In this document: in pieces, positions 53,199 to 61,545 of the stretch
How the letters are laid out: every line of letters starts with the position of its first letter
Numbering within the stretch: position 1 is the first letter of the stretch
Origin: Cacconaster sp045601245
GTDB lineage: Bacteria > Bacteroidota > Bacteroidia > Bacteroidales > UBA932
Assembly: GCA_045601245.1 (NCBI GenBank)
Contig: JAZRZH010000052.1
Span: 59,323-123,322 of the forward strand
DNA length: 64,000 nt
Direction: 5' to 3'
The notes under the pieces: generated by a model
Database searches by the model: none
Seen by the model: only the letters and a program-made list of their open reading frames with translations
What the model was told of the DNA's origin: nothing
Translations under genes and position numbers: made by a program

Positions 53199-54086
53199 AT
53201 GGAAAAGAAACTAAGCCATAGTCTTGCGTGGGCCGCGGCGATATGCACCGTAGCCATCTGGAGCGAGACCTTCATCTCCAGCAAAATCCTTCTGGCCAAC
53301 GGGATGACGCCGGCTGAGATATTTATGTGCAGATTCCTGCTGGCATACTTGCTGATATGGTTCATAGCCCCGAAGCGGCTCTTCTCCGGCTCGATAAAGG
53401 ACGAACTGAACTTCGCACTGCTGGGATTTGCGGGCGGTTCACTGTATTTCTTCTGTGAAAACACGGCACTGACATACTCCACCGCCGCGAATGTCGCCAT
53501 CCTGGTCTGCTGTTCGCCTCTGCTGACCGCCCTGCTGATGGCAATATTCTACAAAGAGGAACGGATGAATCTCAGACAGGTGGCGGGCTCCGTCATCGCA
53601 TTCGTCGGAATGGCGCTCGTGGTCCTAAACGGCGAATTCATACTGCACCTCAACCCGCTCGGCGACCTGCTGGCATTCTGCGCCGCAATCTCCTGGGCGT
53701 CATACAGCCTGCTGCTCAAACGCGTATCCGGCAGCTACAGCCCGCTTTTCGTCACTAGGAAGGTATTCGCATACGGACTGCTCACCATCCTGCCGTACTT
53801 CATCTTCGTGGAACCGTTCAACTTCGATACGACGGTCCTCTTCCGGCCTGCGGTATGGGGCAATCTTCTCTATCTGGGATCGGTGGCATCAATGATCTGC
53901 TACATCATCTGGAACTGGGCGACAACCGTCATTGGTACAGTCAGGACAACGAACCTGCTCTATTTCTCGCCGTTCTGCACAATGATCTTCGCCTATCTGA
54001 TACTTGACGACAGGATCACCTGGATGGCCGTGGCCGGCGCTGCAATCCTCACCGTCGGTATGACCCTGGCGGTCAGAAAGAAATAA
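53199..54086 (+). CDS. DMT-superfamily (EamA) transporter
   Basis: 295 residues from the ATG at 53199; a TTG at 53178 lies inside the -7 promoter element and is rejected. Ten membrane helices in two EamA halves are visible. It is a likely exporter of amino acids or metabolites. Divergent from the nitroreductase operon. Confidence 0.88.
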   Translation: MEKKLSHSLAWAAAICTVAIWSETFISSKILLANGMTPAEIFMCRFLLAYLLIWFIAPKRLFSGSIKDELNFALLGFAGGSLYFFCENTALTYSTAANVAILVCCSPLLTALLMAIFYKEERMNLRQVAGSVIAFVGMALVVLNGEFILHLNPLGDLLAFCAAISWASYSLLLKRVSGSYSPLFVTRKVFAYGLLTILPYFIFVEPFNFDTTVLFRPAVWGNLLYLGSVASMICYIIWNWATTVIGTVRTTNLLYFSPFCTMIFAYLILDDRITWMAVAGAAILTVGMTLAVRKK

Positions 54087-54156
54087 AAAGTCCAAGAGTC
54101 CCTCGCCCGCAGTTAGGGCGCTGGAACACAAACAGCTATCACTCAGAGCTTTAACG

Positions 54157-54190
54157 ATTTAGCCTTGCGCAAATTTGCGCAAGGCTAAAT
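54157..54190. repeat. 34-bp perfect palindrome between convergent genes
   Basis: Arms 54157-54173 and 54174-54190 pair perfectly. The sequence lies between the DMT gene and the lipoprotein array, so it may serve as a two-way terminator, although no T-run follows. It could also be a protein-binding site. Nothing else is seen in 54087-54248. Confidence 0.8.
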
Positions 54191-54248
54191 GACTATCTGA
54201 CTATAAATCAGCTGATTACATTCCAGACCAACAGCTATCCTGACCGGA

Positions 54249-56237
54249 TCAGTCCGCAGCCCAGACAGGGGTATATGGATTGCCGTCCAGGTCGATGAAC
54301 TTCACATCGATCGGAGCGAAACCGCTATAGCCGCTCTTTATCCAGCGCAGCGAAGTCTTTGCCAGCCAGTCGGCGGTCTGCTTCGTGCAATGGATGGTCA
54401 GTTCCTTGCTGTATGATGCCGTACGGACGCCCACCTTGTCTGTGGACGTGGCAAAGAATGAGGTCGGATTAATGCCCGCCGTACAGCAGCCCTTCTCACC
54501 CAGATAAATCTCCTTGAGGCAAGGCAAATATCTGAACATCTGTTCGAGACTTGCCGCATCGCTCCACCTAGCAAAGTCCAGGGACTCGATGTGAAGGGTC
54601 TCAAGATTCTCCATCTGGTAGAACATATAGGTCATACGCGTTGTGGCAGGGAAACTCATGTGTCTGATATCAAGCGTCCTGATTGCCTTGCAGCGGTTGA
54701 ACATACTGCGGGTGTCAGTTACCTTGTCAGTATTGAAGCCGGAAAGGTCAAGATTCGGGATCAACCAGCAATCCGAGAACATATTGTCCATCGTGGTCGC
54801 GTTGGCCGTGTTGAACTTGCTGACGTCAAGCTCCCGGAGAGCGTTGCACTTGGCGAACATATAACCAAACTTTATGCCCTTGGATGTATCGAAGTTGCTG
54901 ACATCAAGATGCTCAACGGCCTTGCACATACAGAACATACTTGAGAAGCTCTCCACATTCGGTGTACGGAAGCTGCTGACATCTATAACCTTGGCCAGCT
55001 GGCAGCTGTCAAACATAGCCTGCATCGAAATGGCTTTCTCGGTATTGAAGCTTGAGCAGTCGATCTCCTCGATCTGAGGATTCTCGGAGCCATTCATATA
55101 GAACATCCTGTCGAAGAACTTTGTCCCGGATGTATTGAAACAGGTGAGTCCTTCGATGCGCTTGAGTCCGTGCATAAACGCGAATGTGTACGAAAGCGAC
55201 TCGTTGGCCGTAATCTCGGAAGCCTCCGTAGTAACGGTCACCGTACCTGTCTTGGCGTCCCAGGAAGCATAGATAGGAATCTCCGAGTCGAATGCACTCA
55301 CCTTGTCGGTGCCTACGGTCGGATCATTGGTCTTGAATATGATCTTCTTTATTGACTTGTCTTTGTCGATACCCTTTGCTGAAGGGTTCTTGAAACGCTT
55401 GAGCACTTCGTTGAAATCACTGCCCATCATCAGCAGGGCCTTGCCTTCCTTGTGGTACGGCTCGAGGGCGGTGACATTGATGTCGAGGGTACGCATTTCA
55501 CCGCGGTTGACGCTATACGAGGAATTGGCGGCAAGTTTTGCCACCGACTGCTTTCCGTCCGAGGTCAGAATACTGACGGTCAGTCCTGTATATTTGGCCA
55601 CAGGCACTGAAATCACGAACGGAGTGGCGGTGGTGCCGATCTCCACCCCGTCTCCGTAGTCAAGAGTCACGTTCGAGCCCTGACCTGCATTGACGGCTAC
55701 CAGACCACCTTCCACAGTGCAAGGGCCGCTGAAGCCCTGATCTGACGAGAGCACGATGGATGAGACTTTCACTCCGCTGAGGGCGGTGGAGACATTGAGT
55801 TTCATCATTCCGCCGAGAAGTCGGAATTCAAGGGTATTGACATCCGATGAAGTCCTGGCCATCATCGGTGCCTCGACAATGTCAGCTCCGGCATATTTCT
55901 GCACTGCAGGCAGGATGCCTTCAGCAAGCGATGCAGGATAATATGCAGTGAACGCGCTGCCGGAAAATGTGCCGGGAGAGACGATTGTAAAATCAGTTTC
56001 AGTACTGCCGCCCTGGGCGGCTCGATATGTTGCCGTTTCGGAGCCGTTTGATACTGCGATGACGTCACCTTCGCTCCAGACGAGACTGTAGCCATCTCCG
56101 GATGGCGACAATGCAGTCCTGGTGGAAACGTTCTCAGTCACACCCTTGAATACCGGGGTGCCTGAATTGATCTCTTCCTTTGTACAGGAGGCAAATATTG
56201 CGGCTGCGGCCGCTATGAGCATTAATATCTTTTTCAT
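54249..56237 (-). CDS. Surface lipoprotein, fimbrillin-like N-terminus with BspA/DUF285 repeats
   Basis: 662 residues. The signal ends FASC (Cys18). Residues about 25-260 are fimbrillin-like (TRTALSP, YSLVWSEGDVIAVS, FTAYYPASL). Residues about 365-560 hold six or more repeats of about 24 residues of the BspA/DUF285 type (SSFNT...M..MF..C..L..LDVS), a surface repeat linked to binding. A GGAGG Shine-Dalgarno lies 8 bases before the ATG. Last gene of the lipoprotein operon. Confidence 0.85.
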   Translation of the reverse strand: MKKILMLIAAAAAIFASCTKEEINSGTPVFKGVTENVSTRTALSPSGDGYSLVWSEGDVIAVSNGSETATYRAAQGGSTETDFTIVSPGTFSGSAFTAYYPASLAEGILPAVQKYAGADIVEAPMMARTSSDVNTLEFRLLGGMMKLNVSTALSGVKVSSIVLSSDQGFSGPCTVEGGLVAVNAGQGSNVTLDYGDGVEIGTTATPFVISVPVAKYTGLTVSILTSDGKQSVAKLAANSSYSVNRGEMRTLDINVTALEPYHKEGKALLMMGSDFNEVLKRFKNPSAKGIDKDKSIKKIIFKTNDPTVGTDKVSAFDSEIPIYASWDAKTGTVTVTTEASEITANESLSYTFAFMHGLKRIEGLTCFNTSGTKFFDRMFYMNGSENPQIEEIDCSSFNTEKAISMQAMFDSCQLAKVIDVSSFRTPNVESFSSMFCMCKAVEHLDVSNFDTSKGIKFGYMFAKCNALRELDVSKFNTANATTMDNMFSDCWLIPNLDLSGFNTDKVTDTRSMFNRCKAIRTLDIRHMSFPATTRMTYMFYQMENLETLHIESLDFARWSDAASLEQMFRYLPCLKEIYLGEKGCCTAGINPTSFFATSTDKVGVRTASYSKELTIHCTKQTADWLAKTSLRWIKSGYSGFAPIDVKFIDLDGNPYTPVWAAD

Positions 56238-56255
56238 TGCGAAACCTCCTTATTA

Positions 56256-58406
56256 TTATTCCCAGGATACTGTGATAGAATATGGAACGCCGTTGAGTAC
56301 GGCAGTCTTGCCGCTGTAGGCGATACCGTATTTTCCAAAAGTCTGATTGACGGTATCTTCGCACTGAACCCCGACATACCAGGTTCCCTTGTCGAGTGAA
56401 TCGAATTGCAATTCCTTGACAAGGTCCGTGCTTTCGACAGCATACTGCGCATCTTCCTTGAATGCGAAAGTACCCTTAGCCAGACGGAGGCTGAGGTTGA
56501 AGTCAGCCTTGGCTTCGAGACGCACCTTGATATTGCGCGCGTCATCAGGCAGTGCGAACGCGAAATGATGACACTGCTTGTCGCCGACCTTGGTAAATGC
56601 CGGATCATTGTCCGATGTGCCCTTGGTCATATTGCGCGTCTGTCCGTTGCGGAGAATGCCCTTGACCTTTGCAATGCCGCCGCCTTCCATGGCATAGCGG
56701 CAGAGAGCTGCGAAGAAGTCGAGCTGCTCCCCGCTTTCCGCCAGCTCAGGATGGCCTCCGAGCAGGATCACCCGTCCTGAATAGATCGATGGATTGTATG
56801 CGATGCAGGAAGGGAACGTATGGAACTTGTATGCAGGGTAATCGTTGTAAGCGAGCACCTCTGTGCCGGGAACCATATCCCAATGCTCGAAAAACGGACC
56901 GTTGTGGTGCCTAACCTCTTTTATGCGGTGGTCACCGCCGAAGTCATAATATTTGAGCAGAGGACAGTCATCGGGAAGAGTATAGTCCGGATAGATATGC
57001 GGCGTGCTGGTGTCGCTTGCATAACCTGGCCATATTCCCATATATCCGTTGTGCGCAATATAAGAATCGATGATGCCGTATGTGGCGATGAAAGACCCGG
57101 CACAGGTGCCGAGGTAGCTGCCTCCATTGAAGAAGTACTGTCGGAAATGTTCGCGTCCGGCCTCCATAAGGCTGCGGCCGTGCCTTGTGGCGATACCGCC
57201 GTTGACATATATCATCCTGTAGCGCGGCTCGCCGTCGGGATAGAGCAGAATGCCGTTCTCGTCATTGGTAGTACCGCAGAGGAGACGGTTCTGGGCATTC
57301 TGGCCTTCCTCCGTAAAGACATAATCATCTTCGTCTTCGGTGTAGATGGTCTCGGTGCTGAGATTCAGATAAGTGGTGACAGGTATAGTCTTGTTGTTCG
57401 TCAGGCCGCATCCGCTGTCCATCACGAGGTCTTTGTAGAAAGCCTTGTTGATGACGTCGGTACGTATCTCCATTTCGGACTCGTCCTGATATTCGAAGTC
57501 CGGCATCTCAACACAAGTGGAACGTTCGATAACAGCATTGGAAGATGTGGCATACTTCTGCATATATGTACCGTCTGCGCATTTGACCATAACCTCAAAG
57601 CCCTGTCCAAGGCTGCCGGCCGGAACAACGAAATAATATGTAGTGGCAGCGCCGGCATTATCGCCCGCAATAGTGCCGTCAGCAACTGTCGCCGTAGCAC
57701 CGTTTGAGACAAACCGACCGTCATCCTGCAGGGCAGGATTGTCAATCTTCAGGGTCAATGTCTTCTGTTCCGGACTGACGGTCCCTGACATTTTCAGAAC
57801 AGGAACGTCCGTATAACTCATATCCACGCTGCCCTCACCCCAGAGAGCTTCCTCTGCAAGAGTCGTCAGATGTATCTCGGTGATTGCCGGAGCTCCGCCG
57901 AAGGAAATGACGAGCAGCCCGCATAGATTCTTGAAATTAAGTTCCCTACCCGATGTGACTGCCACCGACGGGTTGGCTCCGGAATCGAAGGAATTGTCGC
58001 GCCAGTACTGAACATCCGGAAGATTGAATTTCAGATTTGTCCCCTCGGCACCAGTACACATCGATGCAGGATATGCAGCATAGCACAGAGTGCCGTAGTA
58101 ATCCTCGCACTCGGGATTGTAGAAACGGCCATAAGGCTTGCCGCCATCGGAAGGATCTATACCGACTTTGCAGCCGGCATAGCCTTCAGCGATAAGGGAA
58201 GCCTTGAACACGCTGATAGTATCATCCGCGGACCATAACACGGAATAGGAGTCGAGAACAGTCCTGGTGTCGGTCACACTCTGCTCCTGAGATGCAACAA
58301 AGCCTTTAGCGTCAAGGTCAGGAAGGTCTGTTCCAACCTGATTGCATGCTCCGAAAGCGATTGACGATGCAAGAAGCGCGATATGTAAATAACCCCTTCT
58401 TTTCAT
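56256..58406 (-). CDS. Lipoprotein with fimbrillin-like, class I amidotransferase-like and PPC-like domains
   Basis: 716 residues. The signal ends FGAC (Cys21). The N-terminal part (about 35-310) is fimbrillin-like. Residues about 395-580 form a class I glutamine-amidotransferase/BPL_N-like domain with the nucleophile elbow GTCAGS (Cys435) and the GHPE pair (His552, Glu554), a complete Cys-His-Glu triad. The C-terminus (about 605-716) looks like a PPC domain. The substrate is unknown. Exported enzymes of this type are rare. Confidence 0.82.
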   Translation of the reverse strand: MKRRGYLHIALLASSIAFGACNQVGTDLPDLDAKGFVASQEQSVTDTRTVLDSYSVLWSADDTISVFKASLIAEGYAGCKVGIDPSDGGKPYGRFYNPECEDYYGTLCYAAYPASMCTGAEGTNLKFNLPDVQYWRDNSFDSGANPSVAVTSGRELNFKNLCGLLVISFGGAPAITEIHLTTLAEEALWGEGSVDMSYTDVPVLKMSGTVSPEQKTLTLKIDNPALQDDGRFVSNGATATVADGTIAGDNAGAATTYYFVVPAGSLGQGFEVMVKCADGTYMQKYATSSNAVIERSTCVEMPDFEYQDESEMEIRTDVINKAFYKDLVMDSGCGLTNNKTIPVTTYLNLSTETIYTEDEDDYVFTEEGQNAQNRLLCGTTNDENGILLYPDGEPRYRMIYVNGGIATRHGRSLMEAGREHFRQYFFNGGSYLGTCAGSFIATYGIIDSYIAHNGYMGIWPGYASDTSTPHIYPDYTLPDDCPLLKYYDFGGDHRIKEVRHHNGPFFEHWDMVPGTEVLAYNDYPAYKFHTFPSCIAYNPSIYSGRVILLGGHPELAESGEQLDFFAALCRYAMEGGGIAKVKGILRNGQTRNMTKGTSDNDPAFTKVGDKQCHHFAFALPDDARNIKVRLEAKADFNLSLRLAKGTFAFKEDAQYAVESTDLVKELQFDSLDKGTWYVGVQCEDTVNQTFGKYGIAYSGKTAVLNGVPYSITVSWE

Positions 58407-58414
58407 ACAGAAAA

Positions 58415-60337
58415 TTATAATGCGGGAACTACCTGATAAGTGTACTTATTACCGGCGGTATCCTTGATATCAGTGCAAGGGGACACATCGCCGTTGACTG
58501 TTATCTTGCCGTAATATGCGGCAGTTTCGTCAAGGAGGTTTTCAGTGAAATAGCCGCCGGAGACTTCTATTGACATATTGGTAAGAGTGCCACCGAAGGA
58601 ATAGAAACCTGAATATGATGCACTGTGAGGGGTGAAGAAATATCCACCCTCGATCCTGATGTCGTTCTTCGCATCGCTGCCTCCATAGAAAATCTTCCAA
58701 CCCGCGTTGACTTCGACCACGTTACCGCCGCAGAAGGTAGCAGTACCGGTTCCGGCACAATATACAGGGTATCTCAATGCCGAAATGGTACCACCGTTCA
58801 TCTCGAAGCTGCCGTTGCACACTTTGATACCCCAACGGTCACTCTTGGATCCGATTTTACCTGAGTTGAGAACCAAATTGCCGGAATAGACATTCAGAGC
58901 AGGATTGTCAGTACCGTAAGGAGCACTGATTTCGGCACCGTTGATTTCGACCTCAGCATCTTTATTGCCGATATATACCGCTCCGTGCTTCGAACTGCCA
59001 CCGATTACCTGACCGCCATTGAGTGTCATCTTGCCGGGGGCCTCAAAGTCCAGTGCAAGGCTCTTTTTGCCGTTGTCGGTGACCGTTCCGCCATTCATTA
59101 TGAAGTCACCCTTCGTGGAATAAACGACTGCATAACTTCCCCCATTGGTAATAGTGCCGCTATTGAGGATCAGAGTTGAGTTCTCATTTGAGAGAGCAAA
59201 AGTATTTGTAGCAGTTGCTACGGCGTATGTACCTTCGCCATCAATGGTCAAAGTACTTCCGGATGCAATAGATATCCTGGTTGACTTGCCGGAAATGGTG
59301 AGCGTGTATCCGTTGAGATCAAGTGTGACACCGTCAGGATTGCTGATGGTCTGTGCTTCAGTATTGGTGAAATCCTTGAGCACAGTGATTGTACAAGGGC
59401 CGGAATACTCATTGGCGGCGTCGACGGCAGCGGTGAAGCTGGTGAAGCTTTCGCCAGTCTCAGCAAGTTCCACGATGCCGACTACCGGGATTTCCGCAGT
59501 GAATTCCTTTTCGGAAATATTTATGATTTTGTTGGCAGGCACTGTCTTTTTGCCGACATTATAGTAATATAAGAAGCCTTCGGCCGATTCAGCGGAGAAA
59601 ATGACACTTGCCATAGCGGCATCTTCCGGTGAAGGGAAAGTAGCCATACAGCCAGAAATATTGCCGTCCTGGTCGGATACGATTTCAGCAGAGTTCGTAA
59701 TAGTGCCGGCAGTACCGATTGTCTTGACGAAGTTGCCGTCATTATCGATGGATATGGTCATCTGCGGGTAGAGGTTAGTGGCCTCCAGTGAATAGAAACT
59801 CATACCACCGTCAGCGGGGGTCGAGCAGTCCTTGATGCGTATGTATGAGGTCTCGTTGTTGAACGTCACCTCGCATCCGCCGTCCTCAGCGACGATACCC
59901 TGAGCTGTCATCACAATTGGGAGCTGGCTGAATCCTGTTGCGCTCTGGCTCTTGATATCGAGGGAGAGTTCGCCGCCATCAACATCATCGGCATCATAGC
60001 CATTCGCATAAACCAGATTGACCTTGGTGCCGGCCTCGGAAGATGGCGCATATTCGCTGATCAATTCGAATTCGGCCTTGTCAGCATTGACCGATGTGCA
60101 GTAATAGGCATAGCTGCCGTCCGCATCCCATCCGAAGACCTCGTCACCTTCTTCAAATATGGTATAGTGAGTAGCTTCGTCAAGGGCAAGTCTGGTATCG
60201 CTGCCAGGCATTCTGACTGTTATTGATGTAAGAGCCTTTTCCGCTGCGGCAGGTGTATCAGTGAAATTTGCCTTCTGGCAGGAAGCAGCGCCAAAAACGA
60301 CGGCTGCAGAGCAAATAATTGACAAATGCTTTTTCAT
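58415..60337 (-). CDS. Surface lipoprotein, fimbrillin-like N-terminus with parallel beta-helix
   Basis: 640 residues. The signal ends GAASC (Cys20). Residues about 30-290 are a fimbrillin-like domain (EEGDEVFGWDADG, TKVNLVYANG, LPIVMTAQG). Residues about 310-560 have repeated TLNGG, GTITNGG and GNLVLNSG turns typical of a right-handed beta-helix. It is close to the gene at 61546, so it is a tandem paralogue. GGAGG lies 9 bases before the ATG, and a 47-codon ORF ends 13 bases upstream. Confidence 0.87.
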   Translation of the reverse strand: MKKHLSIICSAAVVFGAASCQKANFTDTPAAAEKALTSITVRMPGSDTRLALDEATHYTIFEEGDEVFGWDADGSYAYYCTSVNADKAEFELISEYAPSSEAGTKVNLVYANGYDADDVDGGELSLDIKSQSATGFSQLPIVMTAQGIVAEDGGCEVTFNNETSYIRIKDCSTPADGGMSFYSLEATNLYPQMTISIDNDGNFVKTIGTAGTITNSAEIVSDQDGNISGCMATFPSPEDAAMASVIFSAESAEGFLYYYNVGKKTVPANKIINISEKEFTAEIPVVGIVELAETGESFTSFTAAVDAANEYSGPCTITVLKDFTNTEAQTISNPDGVTLDLNGYTLTISGKSTRISIASGSTLTIDGEGTYAVATATNTFALSNENSTLILNSGTITNGGSYAVVYSTKGDFIMNGGTVTDNGKKSLALDFEAPGKMTLNGGQVIGGSSKHGAVYIGNKDAEVEINGAEISAPYGTDNPALNVYSGNLVLNSGKIGSKSDRWGIKVCNGSFEMNGGTISALRYPVYCAGTGTATFCGGNVVEVNAGWKIFYGGSDAKNDIRIEGGYFFTPHSASYSGFYSFGGTLTNMSIEVSGGYFTENLLDETAAYYGKITVNGDVSPCTDIKDTAGNKYTYQVVPAL

Positions 60338-60350
60338 AATCGCGTCCTCC

Positions 60351-60494
60351 TTACCAATTAATTACATCATCATCAAAGTGCGACGGATTGAAAGTCGAGT
60401 TTCCGGAAGCCGCACATATTCCGGTAGAATCCAGCTCCTGGACTGTCACCTGGGGCTGCTGGTAATCCTGAAAGCAGGTAAGTTTCTTTTTCAT
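60351..60494 (-). CDS. 47-residue peptide preceding the lipoprotein operon
   Basis: ATG at 60494, stop at 60351-60353. The peptide starts MKKKLTCFQDYQQPQ and ends FDDDVINW. It is hydrophilic, with no signal peptide and no membrane segment. It is first in the transcript from the promoter at 60547 and is followed, after 13 bases with a GGAGG site, by the lipoprotein gene. A similar 43-residue ORF heads the next unit. Function unknown; possibly a leader or exported peptide. Confidence 0.7.
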   Translation of the reverse strand: MKKKLTCFQDYQQPQVTVQELDSTGICAASGNSTFNPSHFDDDVINW

Positions 60495-60546
60495 AATGGA
60501 ATTATTGTGTAATAGAATTCATTTGGCAGCAAAATCGCTGAAATTG

Positions 60547-60577
60547 CAAAAATACTAATATCCACTTGAATAATCAA
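60547..60577 (-). promoter_or_regulatory. Promoter of the lipoprotein operon
   Basis: Minus-strand -7 element TATTTTTG at 60547-60554 with TTG (60575-60577) exactly 20 bases upstream as the -33 element. It fits the Bacteroides promoter very well. Confidence 0.75.
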
Positions 60578-60599
60578 CAGAGAAAACCACGAAAACCTT

Positions 60600-60721
60600 A
60601 GGAAATATGTCTTCCTGAAAATCACCTGGCGACGGCATCGCGGCCCGATGCTACTCCATGCCACATCCTGCCGCCAGGCGGGCCGATTTTGCCTCACCTG
60701 GCGCCAGCACCCCTCTCCTAC
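60600..60721. other. Spacer with repeated CACCTGGCG units
   Basis: CACCTGGCG occurs twice (starting 60623 and 60694), with CCGCCAGGCGG between. No gene. The repeats may be a hairpin-rich regulatory site or a decayed mobile-element edge. Confidence 0.35.
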
Positions 60722-60823
60722 GTAAGCATCCGAAGAAGTACATATATTGACAAAGTGAGATGCAACTGGCATAACTGAGATGCCGGTTGCATTCGCTTTG
60801 TACGGGTGTGATGTCAGTTTGAT

Positions 60824-60998
60824 TTACTTCGTGCCAGAGGCAGTCCAGTTGCCGGGAAGAAGATCGGAGAAGTCCTTCCTGCCCAGTTCGTATTCGGGTA
60901 TTCTGCGCAGCACGTCCTCAAGCCATGCCCTTTCATCAACCCCGTGAGCCTTGCAGGTGGCAAGGAGGGAGTAGACCACGGCCACCCTCCTTCTGGCG
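60824..60998 (-). pseudogene. tnpC: C-terminal remnant of the IS66 transposase
   Basis: The minus-strand frame reads AVVYSLLATCKAHG...AWLEDVLRRIP...LLPGNW before the stop at 60824. This is the end of an IS66 transposase. Its 5' 1.3 kb or more is missing, joined directly to tnpB. Confidence 0.8.
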
Positions 60999-61169
60999 AA
61001 GCATCTTCATCATGTTGCGGTTCGCGTTCATGAAGATGTACACGTCGCCGCTCCTAAGACTGGCGCACATCCCGTTGGTCACGATGCCGCTCAGACCGTT
61101 GAAGCTTTTGCGCATATCCACCGGCTTGTTGTACAGCCAGTACTTGACGCCGCCGTCCAGACTAAACAT
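60936..61169 (-). pseudogene. tnpB: Truncated IS66 tnpB
   Basis: Begins MFSLDGGVKYWLYNKP with VDMRKSFNGLSG, the IS66 TnpB start, and is normal to about residue 57. After that it runs into transposase sequence in another frame because of the deletion. The start overlaps the tnpA stop. Confidence 0.85.
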
Positions 61170-61409
61170 TGCTCGCAGATATTATCTCCCGCAGGTGCGC
61201 CGCGGTCATGTTTCCCTGGATGCGCATCACCGAACCGCACGACGTGCGGATCTCCACCGTAAGGAAGCTTTCCGGGTCCTGCGACTTTTGCTGCTTGCCC
61301 TTGGACCTCTGCGCGTGATTATCCCGTGGCTCTCCAGATAGTCCTGCTGGCTGATGTGCTGCTCCTCGCAGTCCCTGTCGATCGCAGCGATTTCCTCTCG
61401 TGTCATCAT
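61162..61409 (-). pseudogene. tnpA: Frameshifted IS66 tnpA
   Basis: The N-terminal part (TREEIAAIDRDCEEQHIS) and the C-terminal part (LTVEIRTSCGSVMRIQGN) lie in different frames, so at least one frameshift has broken the gene. IS66 TnpA is normally about 120 residues. Confidence 0.8.
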
Positions 61410-61485
61410 AAGATCTCGGTTGTTTGCAAAAGTAGCGAGGATTTCTCCCCGCTACAATATGCATTTCGTCGGATGCTTATACAAC

Positions 61486-61521
61486 CAAAAAGCCGTGGCA
61501 GTTCGTGACCGCCACGGCTTT
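61486..61521 (-). terminator. Rho-independent terminator of the beta-helix lipoprotein unit
   Basis: A 10-bp stem AAGCCGTGGC (61490-61499) with GCCACGGCTT (61511-61520) is followed on the minus strand by a run of five T. It lies 25 bases after the stop of the gene at 61546, and only a few bases before the IS66 end at 61480. Confidence 0.88.
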
Positions 61522-61545
61522 CAGCATATAATTGAAGATTATCAA

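Larger units (their letters stand above)
60722..61480 (-). mobile_element. Internally deleted IS66-family element
   Basis: Imperfect terminal inverted repeats share TAAGCATCCGA (near 60723 and 61479). Within, on the minus strand, are a frameshifted tnpA, a truncated tnpB and the last part of the IS66 transposase. Most of the transposase gene is missing, so the element cannot move by itself. No 8-bp target duplication is visible. Confidence 0.85.

Noticed and set aside
54249..56237. Regular repeats resembling a tandem DNA array or CRISPR
   Set aside because: The periodicity is about 75 bases and coding; it belongs to BspA/DUF285 protein repeats, with no conserved spacer structure.
60491..60772. 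93-codon frame upstream of the lipoprotein operon
   Set aside because: It covers the promoter and the repeat spacer, has no family likeness, and its end overlaps the tiny ORF in another frame.
60713..61490. Target-site duplication of the IS66 remnant
   Set aside because: The 8 bases outside each end (TCTCCTAC and ACAACCAA) do not match.
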